Assembly: GCF_013385825.1 (NCBI RefSeq)
Contig: NZ_JACAPG010000011.1
Coordinates: forward strand, 8,950-72,949
Origin: Pseudomonas reactans
GTDB taxonomy: Bacteria; Pseudomonadota; Gammaproteobacteria; Pseudomonadales; Pseudomonadaceae
Length of the DNA: 64,000 nt
Direction of reading: 5' to 3'
A program made the position numbers and the translations under genes. The notes under the pieces were generated by a model that did no database searches, had not been told where the DNA came from, and was given only the letters and a program-made list of their open reading frames with translations. Shown piece after piece: positions 1-8,116 of the stretch (positions are counted from its first letter, which is position 1; every line of letters begins with the position of its first letter).

Positions 1-77
1 TTGACGGGGCGCCTCAGATCAAAAGCCAAAGCAAGATCAAGAGCGACTCGCTTCGCATCGTGGATATGCGGTCCCTT

Positions 78-101
78 GTAGGAGCTGGCTTGCCGGCGAT
101 G
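78..101 (+). repeat. single REP element at the 3' end of atuE
   Basis: The sequence starts GTAGGAGC, has the TGGCTTGCCGGC core and ends GATG. It is one arm of the REP family found as inverted pairs elsewhere in the window. It lies just past the atuE stop codon, and no inverted partner is visible in bases 1-77. Bases 1-77 hold no gene I can support. Confidence 0.8.
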
Positions 102-104
102 ACG

Positions 105-866
105 TCATCTGCACCACCGTGGCTTTCGCTTCTGCACAAACGCCTGCGTCCCCTCAATCCCTTCCTCACTCCTCACTGCCTCGGCAAACCACTGCGCGCC
201 GCGATCCAGCACCGTTTCAAGTGGCTCATCCACGCTCGCGAGCAGCAGCGCTTTGGTCCGTGCATTCGCGCCTGGCGCACACTTCAGTACCTGGCCCAAT
301 ACTTCATCCAATCGTTCTGCCAGCGCCTGCGGATCGCGCTCGGTAAAGTGCACGACGCCCAGTCGCTCGGCCTCTACGCCATCAAAGCGCGCGGCGGTGA
401 GTGCCAAGCGGCGTGCCTGGGTCAGGCCAATTCGCTTCACCACAAACGGCGCTATCTGCGCCGGTAACAAGCCCAGGCTGGTTTCCGGCAGGCCGAATTG
501 CGCCTGGTGATCGGCGATGGCGATATCGCTCACGCACGCCAGGCCAAAACCGCCGCCCAGCACCGCGCCTTGCAGCACCACGATCACCACTTGCGGCACG
601 GCTTCCACTGCTTGCAGCAAGGTGCCGAATGCCCGGTTCAGTGCGTGGAGTTGATTGCTTGCGGTGACCAGGTCCTTCACATCCGCCCCGGCGCAAAAGT
701 GCCCGCCCGCGCCGCTGATCACCACGGCCCGGGTCTGGCTGTCCAACTGCGCCAGTACGTTGCGCAGTTCATTGACCATTGCCAGGCTCATCGCGTTGCG
801 GCTTTCCGGTCGGTTGAGGGTGATGTGCAGCACGCCGTTATGCGGTTCAAGCAGCAGGGTGTTCAT
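105..866 (-). CDS. atuE: isohexenylglutaconyl-CoA hydratase (enoyl-CoA hydratase family)
   Basis: A crotonase-fold protein of 253 residues. In the acyclic terpene pathway AtuE hydrates isohexenylglutaconyl-CoA, the product of geranyl-CoA carboxylase, in the cytosol. The sequence shows the crotonase oxyanion-hole segment (SGAGGHFCAGADVKDL) and a second glycine-rich segment (GAVLGGGFGLA), and the length is normal for the family. I chose the ATG at 866 because the protein aligns from MNTLLLEPHNG; the longer frame extends upstream without homology. The start codon overlaps the atuD stop by 4 bp (ATGA), so the two are probably translationally coupled. It is the last atu gene seen before the window edge; atuF (carboxylase alpha subunit) would be expected further left but is not visible. 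The substrate is inferred from the operon. Confidence 0.88.
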   Translation of the reverse strand: MNTLLLEPHNGVLHITLNRPESRNAMSLAMVNELRNVLAQLDSQTRAVVISGAGGHFCAGADVKDLVTASNQLHALNRAFGTLLQAVEAVPQVVIVVLQGAVLGGGFGLACVSDIAIADHQAQFGLPETSLGLLPAQIAPFVVKRIGLTQARRLALTAARFDGVEAERLGVVHFTERDPQALAERLDEVLGQVLKCAPGANARTKALLLASVDEPLETVLDRGAQWFAEAVRSEEGIEGTQAFVQKRKPRWCR

Positions 867-2020
867 GATTTTTTCCCCGGCAAGGTGCCCATCAATTTGC
901 AGATGATGCCCAGCATGATTTCGTCGGCGCCGCCGCCGATCGAGACCAGGCGCACATCGCGATAGGCGCGGGCCACTGGGTTGTCCCACATGAAGCCCAT
1001 GCCGCCCCAGTATTGCAGGCAGCTGTCGCTGACTTCACGGCCCAGGCGCCCGGCCTTGAGTTTGGCCATGGAGGCTAGTCGCGTCACGTCCTGGCCTTTG
1101 ATGTATTGCTCGGTGGCCTGGTAGACCAGCGCGCGCAGGCATTCGATTTCGGTGGCGAGTTCGGCCAGGCGAAAGTGGATCACCTGGTTGTCGATCAGCG
1201 CCTTGCCGAAGGTCTGGCGCTCTTTGCAGTATTCGATGGTGCTGTCGATGCAGTACTCCAGGCCCTTGATCATGTTGGCCGCGCCAAACAGGCGTTCTTC
1301 TTGGAACTGCAGCATCTGCATCATGAACCCCGCGCCTTCGTGGCCGATGCGGTTGCGTTGGGGCACGCGCACGCCGTCGAAGAACACCTGGGCAGTCTCG
1401 GAGCTGTGCATGCCGAGCTTTTCCAGGGGCGGGCTGACGCTGATGCCGGGGGTGTTCATCGGCACCATGATCAGCGATTTGTTGATGTGCGGTTTGTCGT
1501 CGGAGGTGTTGGCCAGCAGGCAGATGAAGTCGGCGCTGGGCGAGTTGGTGATCCACATTTTGCTGCCGTTGATCACGTAGTCGTCGCCGTCCTTGCGCGC
1601 ATGGGTCTTGAGCCCGGCCACGTCGGAGCCGGCGCCGGTTTCCGAGACGCCGATGCAACCGACCTGCTCGCCGCTGATGGCCGGGCGCAGGAATTCGTCG
1701 CGCAGTTCATCGCTGCCGAAGCGGGCGAGGGCGGGGGTGCACATGTCGGTCTGCACGCCGATGGACATGGGGATGCCGCCGCAGCGGATGGTGCCGAACT
1801 CTTCGGCGGCGACGATGGAGTAGCTGTAGTCCAGGTCCATTCCACCGAATTGCTCCGGCTTGGAAATGCCCAGCAGGCCGAGGTCGCCGGCCTTGCGGAA
1901 GATCTCGTGGATGGGAAAGCGCCCGGCTTTTTCCCATTCGTCCACATGGGGGTTGATCTCGCGGTCGACAAAGGCGCGGACGGTGCGGCGCAGCTCCTGG
2001 TGTTCCTGGGTAAAGATCAT
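863..2020 (-). CDS. atuD: citronellyl-CoA dehydrogenase (acyl-CoA dehydrogenase family)
   Basis: An FAD-dependent acyl-CoA dehydrogenase of 385 residues. AtuD oxidises citronellyl-CoA to geranyl-CoA, feeding the biotin carboxylase AtuC/AtuF. The flavin/substrate segment ETGAGSDVAGL is at residues 127-137 and WITNS at 156-160. The usual catalytic glutamate in the C-terminal YEGT motif is absent: the equivalent stretch is IGGGADEI (361-368). Isovaleryl- and long-chain acyl-CoA dehydrogenases carry the base in another helix, and E241/E242 in QEERL are candidates here; this is inference. A Shine-Dalgarno AAGGAG precedes the ATG. A 45-bp gap separates it from atuC and it overlaps atuE by 4 bp. The citronellyl-CoA assignment comes from the complete atuABCDE order. 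Confidence 0.9.
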   Translation of the reverse strand: MIFTQEHQELRRTVRAFVDREINPHVDEWEKAGRFPIHEIFRKAGDLGLLGISKPEQFGGMDLDYSYSIVAAEEFGTIRCGGIPMSIGVQTDMCTPALARFGSDELRDEFLRPAISGEQVGCIGVSETGAGSDVAGLKTHARKDGDDYVINGSKMWITNSPSADFICLLANTSDDKPHINKSLIMVPMNTPGISVSPPLEKLGMHSSETAQVFFDGVRVPQRNRIGHEGAGFMMQMLQFQEERLFGAANMIKGLEYCIDSTIEYCKERQTFGKALIDNQVIHFRLAELATEIECLRALVYQATEQYIKGQDVTRLASMAKLKAGRLGREVSDSCLQYWGGMGFMWDNPVARAYRDVRLVSIGGGADEIMLGIICKLMGTLPGKKS

Positions 2021-2065
2021 TTTTATTGTTCTCCTTATCGCGACGCGGAGCGTCTCGGGCGAAAT

Positions 2066-3682
2066 TTAGAGGCGTGCTACACCGAAGGTATTGGCCTGCA
2101 ACTCACGCACCTCGGCCTCGTGGCAGATATCCAGCAGAAAGCCCAGCAAGGTTCGTGTATCCCGTGGATCAATCAGCCCGTCGTCCCATAGATTCGCGCT
2201 GCCGTAGAGCGCGGTGGACTGGCTGTCGAGCTTCTGTGCGGTGACCTGTTCCAGCATGTCGAGCACTTTGGGGTCCGGCACCAGGCCGTCCTTCAATTGT
2301 TTGGCCTCTGTCACGATGCGCAGCACCTTGCCCGCCTGCGCACCGCCCATCACCGCCGTGCGGCTGTTGGGCCAGGCGAAGATAAAGCGCGGGTCGAGCC
2401 CACGGCCGCACATCGCATAGTTGCCGGCGCCATAAGAACCGCCCACCACTATCGTCAGTTTAGGCACCCGTGCATTGGCCACAGCCTGGATCATCTTCGC
2501 GCCGTGCTTGATCACGCCTTGCTGCTCCGACTCGGTGCCGACCATGAAACCGGTGGTGTTGTGCAGGAACAGCAGCGGCGTGCGGCTCTGGTCGCACAGT
2601 TGGATAAATTGCGCGGCCTTGCTCGCGCCCTTGGGCGTGATCGGACCGTTGTTGCCGATCACACCGACGGCGCGGCCCTGGATGTGCAGGTGGCCGCAGA
2701 CGGTGTGGGCATCGAACTCGCCTTTGAATTCGAGGAAGTGCGAGCCGTCGGCCAGGCGCGCGAGGATTTCGCGGACGTCGTAGGGTTTTTTCGGGTCGTC
2801 GGGGATCAGGCCCAGCAGTTCCTCGATGGGATACAGCGGCTCTGCGTAGGTGCGTTTGGGCGCCAATGGCAGGCGATCATTCCAGGGCAATAGGCTGACG
2901 ATCTCCCGCGCGATACGCACACCGTCCGCATCGTTTTCCGCCAGGTATTCGGCAGTGCCGGCGGTTTGCGCGTGCATCTCGGCGCCGCCGAGTGCTTCAT
3001 CCGTCGCCACTTCGCCGGTCGCGGCCTTTAGCAGCGGCGGCCCGGCGAGGAACAGCTTGGCCCGGCCACGCACCACCACCACGTAATCCGACAGCCCTGG
3101 CTGATACGCGCCGCCGGCCGTGGCCGAGCCGTGTACCACGGTGATCTGCGGCAAGCCCATGGCCGACATGCGCGCCTGGTTGGCGAAGCTGCGCGCGCCT
3201 TCGACGAAAATCTCGGCGGCATAGTTGAGGTTGGCGCCGCCGCTTTCGGCCAGGGTCACCACCGGCAGTTTGTTCTCCATGGCGATCTGTTGCAGGCGCA
3301 GGGACTTCTTCAGGCCGGTGGGGGAAATGGTGCCGCCCTTGATCGCGCTATTGTTGGCTACCACCAGCATGCGCACGCCGCTGACGTAGCCGATGCCGGC
3401 GATCAGCCCACCGCCGGCGGCGCTGCCGTCCTTGTCATCGTGCAGCTTGTAGCCGGCCAGGCTGGCCAGCTCCAGGAACGGCGCGCCGGGGTCCAGCAAC
3501 AGGTTGAGGCGCTCGCGGGGCAGTAGTTGGCCGCGTTTGTCGAACTTGGGTTTGGCTTCCTGGGCCTTGCTCAGCAGGTTGCCTTCCAACTGGTGCAGTT
3601 GGACGATGGCGGTCAGCATCGCGTCACGGTTTTGTGCGAATTGAGCGCTGTGAGCGTCGATCAGGGATTCAATCACCGGCAT
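2066..3682 (-). CDS. atuC: geranyl-CoA carboxylase beta (carboxyltransferase) subunit
   Basis: A 538-residue acyl-CoA carboxyltransferase subunit with the two-lobed crotonase-like carboxyltransferase fold. It moves the carboxyl group from biotin on the alpha subunit (AtuF) to cis-geranyl-CoA. Supporting stretches are the glycine-rich GGTISPTGLKKSLRLQ, LAESGGANLNY, VHGSATAGGAYQPG in the N-terminal lobe and GSYGAGNYAMCGRGLDPRF in the C-terminal lobe, which is the typical methylcrotonyl/geranyl-CoA carboxylase beta pattern. Its ATG lies 3 bp after the atuB stop, with GGAG about 10 bp upstream. A leucine-type methylcrotonyl-CoA carboxylase (LiuB) is the closest alternative. The neighbours atuA, atuB, atuD, atuE and atuR make the terpene enzyme far more likely. 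Confidence 0.9.
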   Translation of the reverse strand: MPVIESLIDAHSAQFAQNRDAMLTAIVQLHQLEGNLLSKAQEAKPKFDKRGQLLPRERLNLLLDPGAPFLELASLAGYKLHDDKDGSAAGGGLIAGIGYVSGVRMLVVANNSAIKGGTISPTGLKKSLRLQQIAMENKLPVVTLAESGGANLNYAAEIFVEGARSFANQARMSAMGLPQITVVHGSATAGGAYQPGLSDYVVVVRGRAKLFLAGPPLLKAATGEVATDEALGGAEMHAQTAGTAEYLAENDADGVRIAREIVSLLPWNDRLPLAPKRTYAEPLYPIEELLGLIPDDPKKPYDVREILARLADGSHFLEFKGEFDAHTVCGHLHIQGRAVGVIGNNGPITPKGASKAAQFIQLCDQSRTPLLFLHNTTGFMVGTESEQQGVIKHGAKMIQAVANARVPKLTIVVGGSYGAGNYAMCGRGLDPRFIFAWPNSRTAVMGGAQAGKVLRIVTEAKQLKDGLVPDPKVLDMLEQVTAQKLDSQSTALYGSANLWDDGLIDPRDTRTLLGFLLDICHEAEVRELQANTFGVARL

Positions 3683-3685
3683 GGT

Positions 3686-4558
3686 CTATTGCTCCGCCTT
3701 GAGTACATCCGGCAGGTAGGCACGGTGAAAGCCATTGAAGGGCTCGCTCGGTGCCTGCGCCTTAAGCAACGGCCAGGCGCGGCTGCCCAGGCTGGCGGCG
3801 CCGTCGATGCGCAGGGTGCTGCCGCTGATAAACGCGGCGGCGGGGCTGAGCAGGAACACGATGGCCGCGCTGACTTCCGATTCGGTGCCGATACGCTTGA
3901 GCGGTACGTGTTCGCGCAACGTCGGGATCACCGCCTTGAACGCGCCTTCATAGGTGTCCATGCCGCTGGAGGCGATCCAGCCCGGCGCAACGGCGTTGAC
4001 CCGCACGCCCGCATAACCCCACTCGAAGGCGGCGGTCTTGGTGAAGTTGTCCATGCCGGCGCGTGCTGCGCCCGAGTGGCCCATGCCGGGCATGCCGCCC
4101 CACATGTCGGCGAGCATGTTGACGATGGCGCCGCCGTGCTTGCTCATGGATTGGTTGAACACTTCCCGCGCCACCAGGAAACCGCCGACCAGGTTGGTGC
4201 GCAGTACGGTTTCGAAGCCTTTTTGATTGATCGCGGCCAGCGGCGACGGGTATTGGCCACCCGCATTGTTGACCAGGCCGTGGATCGGGCCGTGCTCATG
4301 AATGATGTGTTTGACCAGCGCCTTGACCGCCTCTTCATCGCGAATGTCGCAGGCCTGCCACGCGGCGCTGCCGCCATCTTCGGCGATCTCGATGGCGACG
4401 TTTTGCAGTTTTTCCGGCTTGCGTCCCACCAGAATCACCTTGGCGCCCAAGGCCGCCAGTTCATGGGCGGTGCAGCGGCCAATGCCACTGCCGCCGCCGG
4501 TAACAATCACGGTGTGACCCTGGAACAGGTCGGCTTTGAAGATCGAGTCGAAGGCCAC
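3686..4558 (-). CDS. atuB: short-chain dehydrogenase/reductase AtuB, PECR-like active site
   Basis: A 290-residue Rossmann-fold protein. The nucleotide-binding motif TGGGSGIG is at residues 20-27 and NNAG at 97-100. Where classical SDRs have YxxxK, this protein reads HSGAARAG (161-168), so the Tyr position is Ser162 and the Lys position Arg166. The same motif occurs in the peroxisomal trans-2-enoyl-CoA reductase/dienoyl-CoA reductase group, suggesting a CoA-ester enoyl reductase rather than an alcohol dehydrogenase (inference). Its exact step in terpene catabolism is not settled by sequence. I chose the GTG at 4558, preceded by AGGAG; an in-frame upstream extension has no family similarity. 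It starts 13 bp after the atuA stop and ends 3 bp before atuC. Confidence 0.87.
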   Translation of the reverse strand: MAFDSIFKADLFQGHTVIVTGGGSGIGRCTAHELAALGAKVILVGRKPEKLQNVAIEIAEDGGSAAWQACDIRDEEAVKALVKHIIHEHGPIHGLVNNAGGQYPSPLAAINQKGFETVLRTNLVGGFLVAREVFNQSMSKHGGAIVNMLADMWGGMPGMGHSGAARAGMDNFTKTAAFEWGYAGVRVNAVAPGWIASSGMDTYEGAFKAVIPTLREHVPLKRIGTESEVSAAIVFLLSPAAAFISGSTLRIDGAASLGSRAWPLLKAQAPSEPFNGFHRAYLPDVLKAEQ

Positions 4559-4571
4559 GGCAATGCTCCTG

Positions 4572-6350
4572 TCAGGTGAGTGAATCTGCGATGTGCTGCG
4601 GCACGGCGATGGGGATTTCCAGCAGTTGCTGGGCAAAGGCCTTGCCTTGCGGGTCGATGCGCAGGCTGGCGATGCCGCCGCCGCCCAGGGCGTTTTCCAG
4701 CAGGAAGTTGAGGCTGCGGCTGCCGGGCAAATACCAGCGCTCGACGCGACCGTGCACGGGGTCCAACACGTGGCCCATCCAGTCGACGATCACTTCCGGG
4801 GTCAGCGCTTCGGCGATCCATGGCAAATACTCGGGATCGCGGGCGATCACGCCGATATTGCTGTGGTTGCCCTTGTCGCCGGAGCGCGCCACGGCCAGTT
4901 TCACCAGTGGCACGCTGGCGTCGGCGCGGCCTTGGGGTTTGGGCGGGTCAATCGGTGCATCGGGCAGGGTGGGGGCGTCGGCAACTGGTAGGGGGCAGGC
5001 GTGGCGTTCGCCCTGATAGTCGATCAGCAGCTCGCAGGCGGATTTATCGATCAGGAATGAAAACAACCGGATCACCGGGTACACGCTCGGTCGTCCGCCG
5101 ACAATCCCGGTCAGGCCCGGCGCCATGCCGGTCGCAGCTTGGGCGATCTCTCGGGCGAACAGTACCAGCGCCGATTTGCTCGGGTGACGCACTGCCAGTT
5201 TTACCACCACTTCACGGCAGTCCCGGCGCATTGCGTGGGCGCCATAGGTCGCTTCGCTGCCGAGCAGTTCGATATTCACCTCGGTGTACGGCGCCCAGCG
5301 ACGTTGGCTGAATAACTCCGAGGTCTTGTCGATGATCGCCTGGCTGACCCGCTCGGCCTTGGCCACCGCGTCGATTCCGGCGATCAGGCAACTGGCGGTG
5401 CAGCGGAAACCGTCCAGGTAGGTCGCGCTGACCTTGTACTGATCGGTGGGCGGTAAACCCTTGGCGCCGTGCAGGCGCACGCAGTTTTTGCCCTGCTGCT
5501 GCAATTTGACCTGGCTGAAGTCGCAGATCACATCCGGCAGCAGATAGGCGCGCGGGTCGCCGATTTCATACAGCAACTGTTCGGCCACGCTGAGTTCGCT
5601 GATCAATCCACCGGTGCCGTCGACTTTGTTCACGGTGAACTGGCCGTCGGCGCTGACTTCAACAATCGGAAAACCGATGTGTGCGTAGTCCGGCACGTCG
5701 CGCCAATCGGTGAAATTACCGCCGGTGCACTGCGCGCCGCATTCGATGATATGCCCGGCCAATGCGGCTTGGGCGAGGCGATCGTAGTCCTGCCAGGACC
5801 AGTCGAACTCATGCACCAGCGCCGCGCTAACCACGGCGCTGTCCACCACGCGGCCGGTGATGACGATATCCGCGCCCAGGGCCAGTGCCTGGGTGATGCC
5901 CGGTGCGCCGAGGTAGGCATTGGCGGACACGCACACGGGAGGCAACAGCGTGCCGTTGAACATGTCGGTGATGTCGTGCAGATGCTTGAGTTGGGGTTGC
6001 AGGTCATCGCCCAGCAGCACGGCGATTTTGAGTTCGACACCGGCTTTGTCGCACGCCGCTTGCAGGGCGGCGGCGCAGGCTTGGGGATGGATGCCGCCGG
6101 CGTTGCTGATCACGCGAATACCCTGGCGCTGGATATCCGCCAGCAACGGCGTGAGCACGTCGACAAAATCCGTGGCGTAACCCGCCTGGGGGTCCTTCAT
6201 GCGCGCACCAGCGAGGATCGACATCGTGACTTCCGCCAGGTAGTCGAACACCAGGTAATCCAGCGTGCCGCCGTGCACCAACTGGGCGGCGGCGGTGCAG
6301 GTGTCGCCCCAGAAGGCGCTGGCACAGCCGATACGAACCGTCTTGCTCAT
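4572..6350 (-). CDS. atuA: AtuA, acyclic terpene utilization protein (fused N- and C-terminal domains)
   Basis: A 592-residue protein required for growth on citronellol/geraniol in P. aeruginosa; its reaction is not established. It has two parts. Residues about 5-450 form the AtuA N-terminal (DUF1446) domain, with [11 protein letters not shown] near the start and [15 protein letters not shown] and CTGGNFTDW in the middle. Residues about 480-580 form the small C-terminal domain, recognised by [13 protein letters not shown]. The same two domains are encoded as separate genes at 61546-62871 and 62868-63185. The ATG at 6350 follows GAGGAAGG; the longer frame reaching 6455 crosses the operators and was rejected. 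It is the first gene of the atu operon, transcribed away from atuR. Confidence 0.92.
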   Translation of the reverse strand: MSKTVRIGCASAFWGDTCTAAAQLVHGGTLDYLVFDYLAEVTMSILAGARMKDPQAGYATDFVDVLTPLLADIQRQGIRVISNAGGIHPQACAAALQAACDKAGVELKIAVLLGDDLQPQLKHLHDITDMFNGTLLPPVCVSANAYLGAPGITQALALGADIVITGRVVDSAVVSAALVHEFDWSWQDYDRLAQAALAGHIIECGAQCTGGNFTDWRDVPDYAHIGFPIVEVSADGQFTVNKVDGTGGLISELSVAEQLLYEIGDPRAYLLPDVICDFSQVKLQQQGKNCVRLHGAKGLPPTDQYKVSATYLDGFRCTASCLIAGIDAVAKAERVSQAIIDKTSELFSQRRWAPYTEVNIELLGSEATYGAHAMRRDCREVVVKLAVRHPSKSALVLFAREIAQAATGMAPGLTGIVGGRPSVYPVIRLFSFLIDKSACELLIDYQGERHACPLPVADAPTLPDAPIDPPKPQGRADASVPLVKLAVARSGDKGNHSNIGVIARDPEYLPWIAEALTPEVIVDWMGHVLDPVHGRVERWYLPGSRSLNFLLENALGGGGIASLRIDPQGKAFAQQLLEIPIAVPQHIADSLT

Positions 6351-6385
6351 GAGAAATCCTTCCTCGAATGGCTGGGGCGAGACTA

Positions 6386-6444
6386 CCAAGCAAGCGCTTG
6401 GTTTGTAAACTCCAGTCACAAGTTTTAGCCAAGCGCTTGCTTGG
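6386..6444. promoter_or_regulatory. two AtuR-type operators between atuA and atuR
   Basis: CCAAGCAAGCGCTTGG at 6386-6401 and CCAAGCGCTTGCTTGG at 6429-6444 are exact reverse complements of each other. Each contains the palindrome CAAGCGCTTG. Their centres are 43 bp apart, about four helical turns, so a repressor would sit on one face. P. aeruginosa AtuR is known to bind two inverted repeats in the same intergenic region. The site here would control both the atu operon and atuR. Confidence 0.85.
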
Positions 6445-6502
6445 GTGGCCGCCACGGCCTAAATTGCCGGCCAAGACGTCCGTGGAAGTAGAGGAGAGAG
6501 GC

Positions 6503-7126
6503 ATGGATGAGCATAAAGCCCTGCGGGTGATGCGCACCATGGTCGACGGCGGCCAATTGACCGACCCCGACAGCGCCCGGGGCAAGCTGCTGCAGACGGC
6601 GGCCCACTTGTTTCGCAACAAGGGCTTCGAGCGCACGACCGTGCGCGACCTGGCCAGCGCCGTGGGCATTCAGTCCGGCAGCATCTTTCACCACTTCAAG
6701 AGCAAGGACGAGATCCTACGCGCGGTGATGGAAGAAACCATCCACTACAACACCGCGATGATGCGCGCGTCCCTTGAGGAAGCCACTAACGTACGCGAGC
6801 GGGTGCTGGCGCTGATCCGCTGCGAACTGCAGTCGATCATGGGCGGCAGCGGCGAGGCCATGGCGGTGCTGGTGTACGAATGGCGCTCGCTGTCGGCCGA
6901 TGGGCAGGCCCAGGTGCTGGCTCTGCGTGACGTGTATGAGGCACTGTGGCTGCAGGTGCTGGGCGAGGCCAAGGACGCCGGTTACATCAAGGGCGATGTA
7001 TTCATCACCCGACGTTTTCTGACCGGAGCGTTGTCGTGGACGACCACCTGGTTCCGCGCAGAAGGCAGCATGACTCTCGAACAGTTGGCTGAAGAAGCCC
7101 TGTTGATGGTTTTGAAGGCCGATTGA
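6503..7126 (+). CDS. atuR: TetR-family repressor AtuR
   Basis: A 207-residue TetR-family protein. The N-terminal helix-turn-helix spans about residues 26-72 (LFRNKGFERTTVRDLASAVG, then SGSIFHHFKSKDEIL); the rest is the all-helical ligand-binding/dimer domain. AtuR represses the atu operon until a terpenoid-CoA inducer is present, according to work on P. aeruginosa. I chose the ATG at 6503, preceded by GAGGAGAGAGG; the longer frame from 6368 would run through the operators. It is divergent from atuA, with two palindromic operators in the gap. Confidence 0.9.
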   Translation: MDEHKALRVMRTMVDGGQLTDPDSARGKLLQTAAHLFRNKGFERTTVRDLASAVGIQSGSIFHHFKSKDEILRAVMEETIHYNTAMMRASLEEATNVRERVLALIRCELQSIMGGSGEAMAVLVYEWRSLSADGQAQVLALRDVYEALWLQVLGEAKDAGYIKGDVFITRRFLTGALSWTTTWFRAEGSMTLEQLAEEALLMVLKAD

Positions 7127-7170
7127 AGTGCAAGCTATTAATTTGGCGGTAGAAAGTTGTCTCGCCAGAC

Positions 7171-7203
7171 AAAAACGCCTAGCTTATCGCCATTAGCGTT
7201 TTT
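7171..7203 (+). terminator. stem-loop terminator after atuR
   Basis: AAAAACGCCTA and TTAGCGTTTTT form an imperfect inverted repeat with one bulged C and a 12-base loop. The right arm ends in a run of T, and the left arm's A-run gives a T-run on the other strand. It lies 45 bp past the atuR stop and just before the binding-protein gene. Confidence 0.6.
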
Positions 7204-7220
7204 GAACGGTGTGTGCCTTG

Positions 7221-8012
7221 ATGTTTTCGCCATGGCGGCTGGCTGCAGGACTTACCTTTTGGGCACTGGGCACCGCGTGGTGGATGCCAGCCTCGGCTGC
7301 GCAATTGGTGCGCATCGGCGCGGCGCATTTTCCACCCTACACCGTGCGCCCGGAGCAGGGTGCCGATACGGGTTTGCTGCCGCAACTGGTCGAGGCGTTG
7401 AACGCCGCGCAAACCGATTACCAGTTTGTGTTGGTGCCCACCTCTATCCCTCGGCGTTTCCGCGATTTCGAGCAGGGCCGGGTCGATATGGCGATCTTTG
7501 AGAATCCCGACTGGGGCTGGCAGGAAATTCCTCACACCACCGTCGACATGGGCCTGGAAGACGCGGAAATCTTCGTCGCCCAACGCAAGCCTGGTCGCGA
7601 TCAGGCTTACTTCGCTGACCTCAAAGGTAAACGTCTGGCCGTGTTCAGCGGTTATCACTACGCCTTCGCCAACTTCAACCCCGACCCCAAGCACATGGCC
7701 GAGCACTTCAACGCCACATTGACCTACTCCCATGACAGCAACTTGCTGATGGTCGCGCGCGGGCGTGCCGACATCGCCCTGGTGACGCGTTCGTATTTGA
7801 GTGATTTCATGGTGCGCAATGCGGATTTGGCCGGGCAGTTCCTGGTGTCGGAACGCATTGACCAGGTCTATCACCACTACGCCTTGCTGCGCCCGAAAGC
7901 GCCGATTACGGGGGAAGCGTTTGCCGCGTTGCTCAAGCGCTTGCGCGATGATGGAGAGATGCTGAAGATTTTCGAGCCGTATCGCATTGATGTAACCGCA
8001 GTGCCTCTGTAG
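7221..8012 (+). CDS. periplasmic solute-binding protein (amino-acid type, SBP_bac_3-like), orphan
   Basis: About 263 residues. The N-terminus is a likely Sec signal (MFSPWRLAAGLTFWALG, then PASAAQ). The mature part begins VRIGAAHFPPYTV and contains GLLPQLVEAL and GRVDMAIF, typical of periplasmic binding proteins for amino acids. No ABC permease or ATPase lies beside it, so it may serve a distant transporter or act as a sensor-type protein. The ligand cannot be inferred. The ATG at 7221 was preferred over GTG at 7209 because neither has a good ribosome-binding site and the ATG gives the better signal peptide. Its TAG stop lies inside the first REP arm. It stands alone between atuR and pvdS. 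Confidence 0.72.
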   Translation: MFSPWRLAAGLTFWALGTAWWMPASAAQLVRIGAAHFPPYTVRPEQGADTGLLPQLVEALNAAQTDYQFVLVPTSIPRRFRDFEQGRVDMAIFENPDWGWQEIPHTTVDMGLEDAEIFVAQRKPGRDQAYFADLKGKRLAVFSGYHYAFANFNPDPKHMAEHFNATLTYSHDSNLLMVARGRADIALVTRSYLSDFMVRNADLAGQFLVSERIDQVYHHYALLRPKAPITGEAFAALLKRLRDDGEMLKIFEPYRIDVTAVPL

Positions 8013-8105
8013 GAGCGAGCTTGCTCGCGAAGACCGCAAGAACACCGCGTCAATGCTGAATCAACGCGGCGCGTTCAGGTTCTTCGCGAGCAAGCTCGCG
8101 CCTAC
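8009..8105. repeat. inverted pair of REP elements
   Basis: The left arm begins GTAGGAGCGAGCTTGCTCGC at 8009 and the right arm is its inverted copy ending GCGCCTAC at 8105, with about 50 bp between. The pair lies between the convergent binding-protein and pvdS genes, and the left arm contains the TAG stop at 8010-8012. Confidence 0.9.
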
Positions 8106-8116
8106 AATGACGGTCA

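Noticed and set aside
1106..2191. 361-codon plus-strand frame opposite atuD
   Set aside because: Alanine/glycine/valine-rich composition typical of a shadow frame; atuD on the other strand has full family similarity and a good ribosome-binding site.
6368..6502. Upstream extension of atuR
   Set aside because: It would translate through both operators and has no TetR similarity; the ATG at 6503 has a strong ribosome-binding site.
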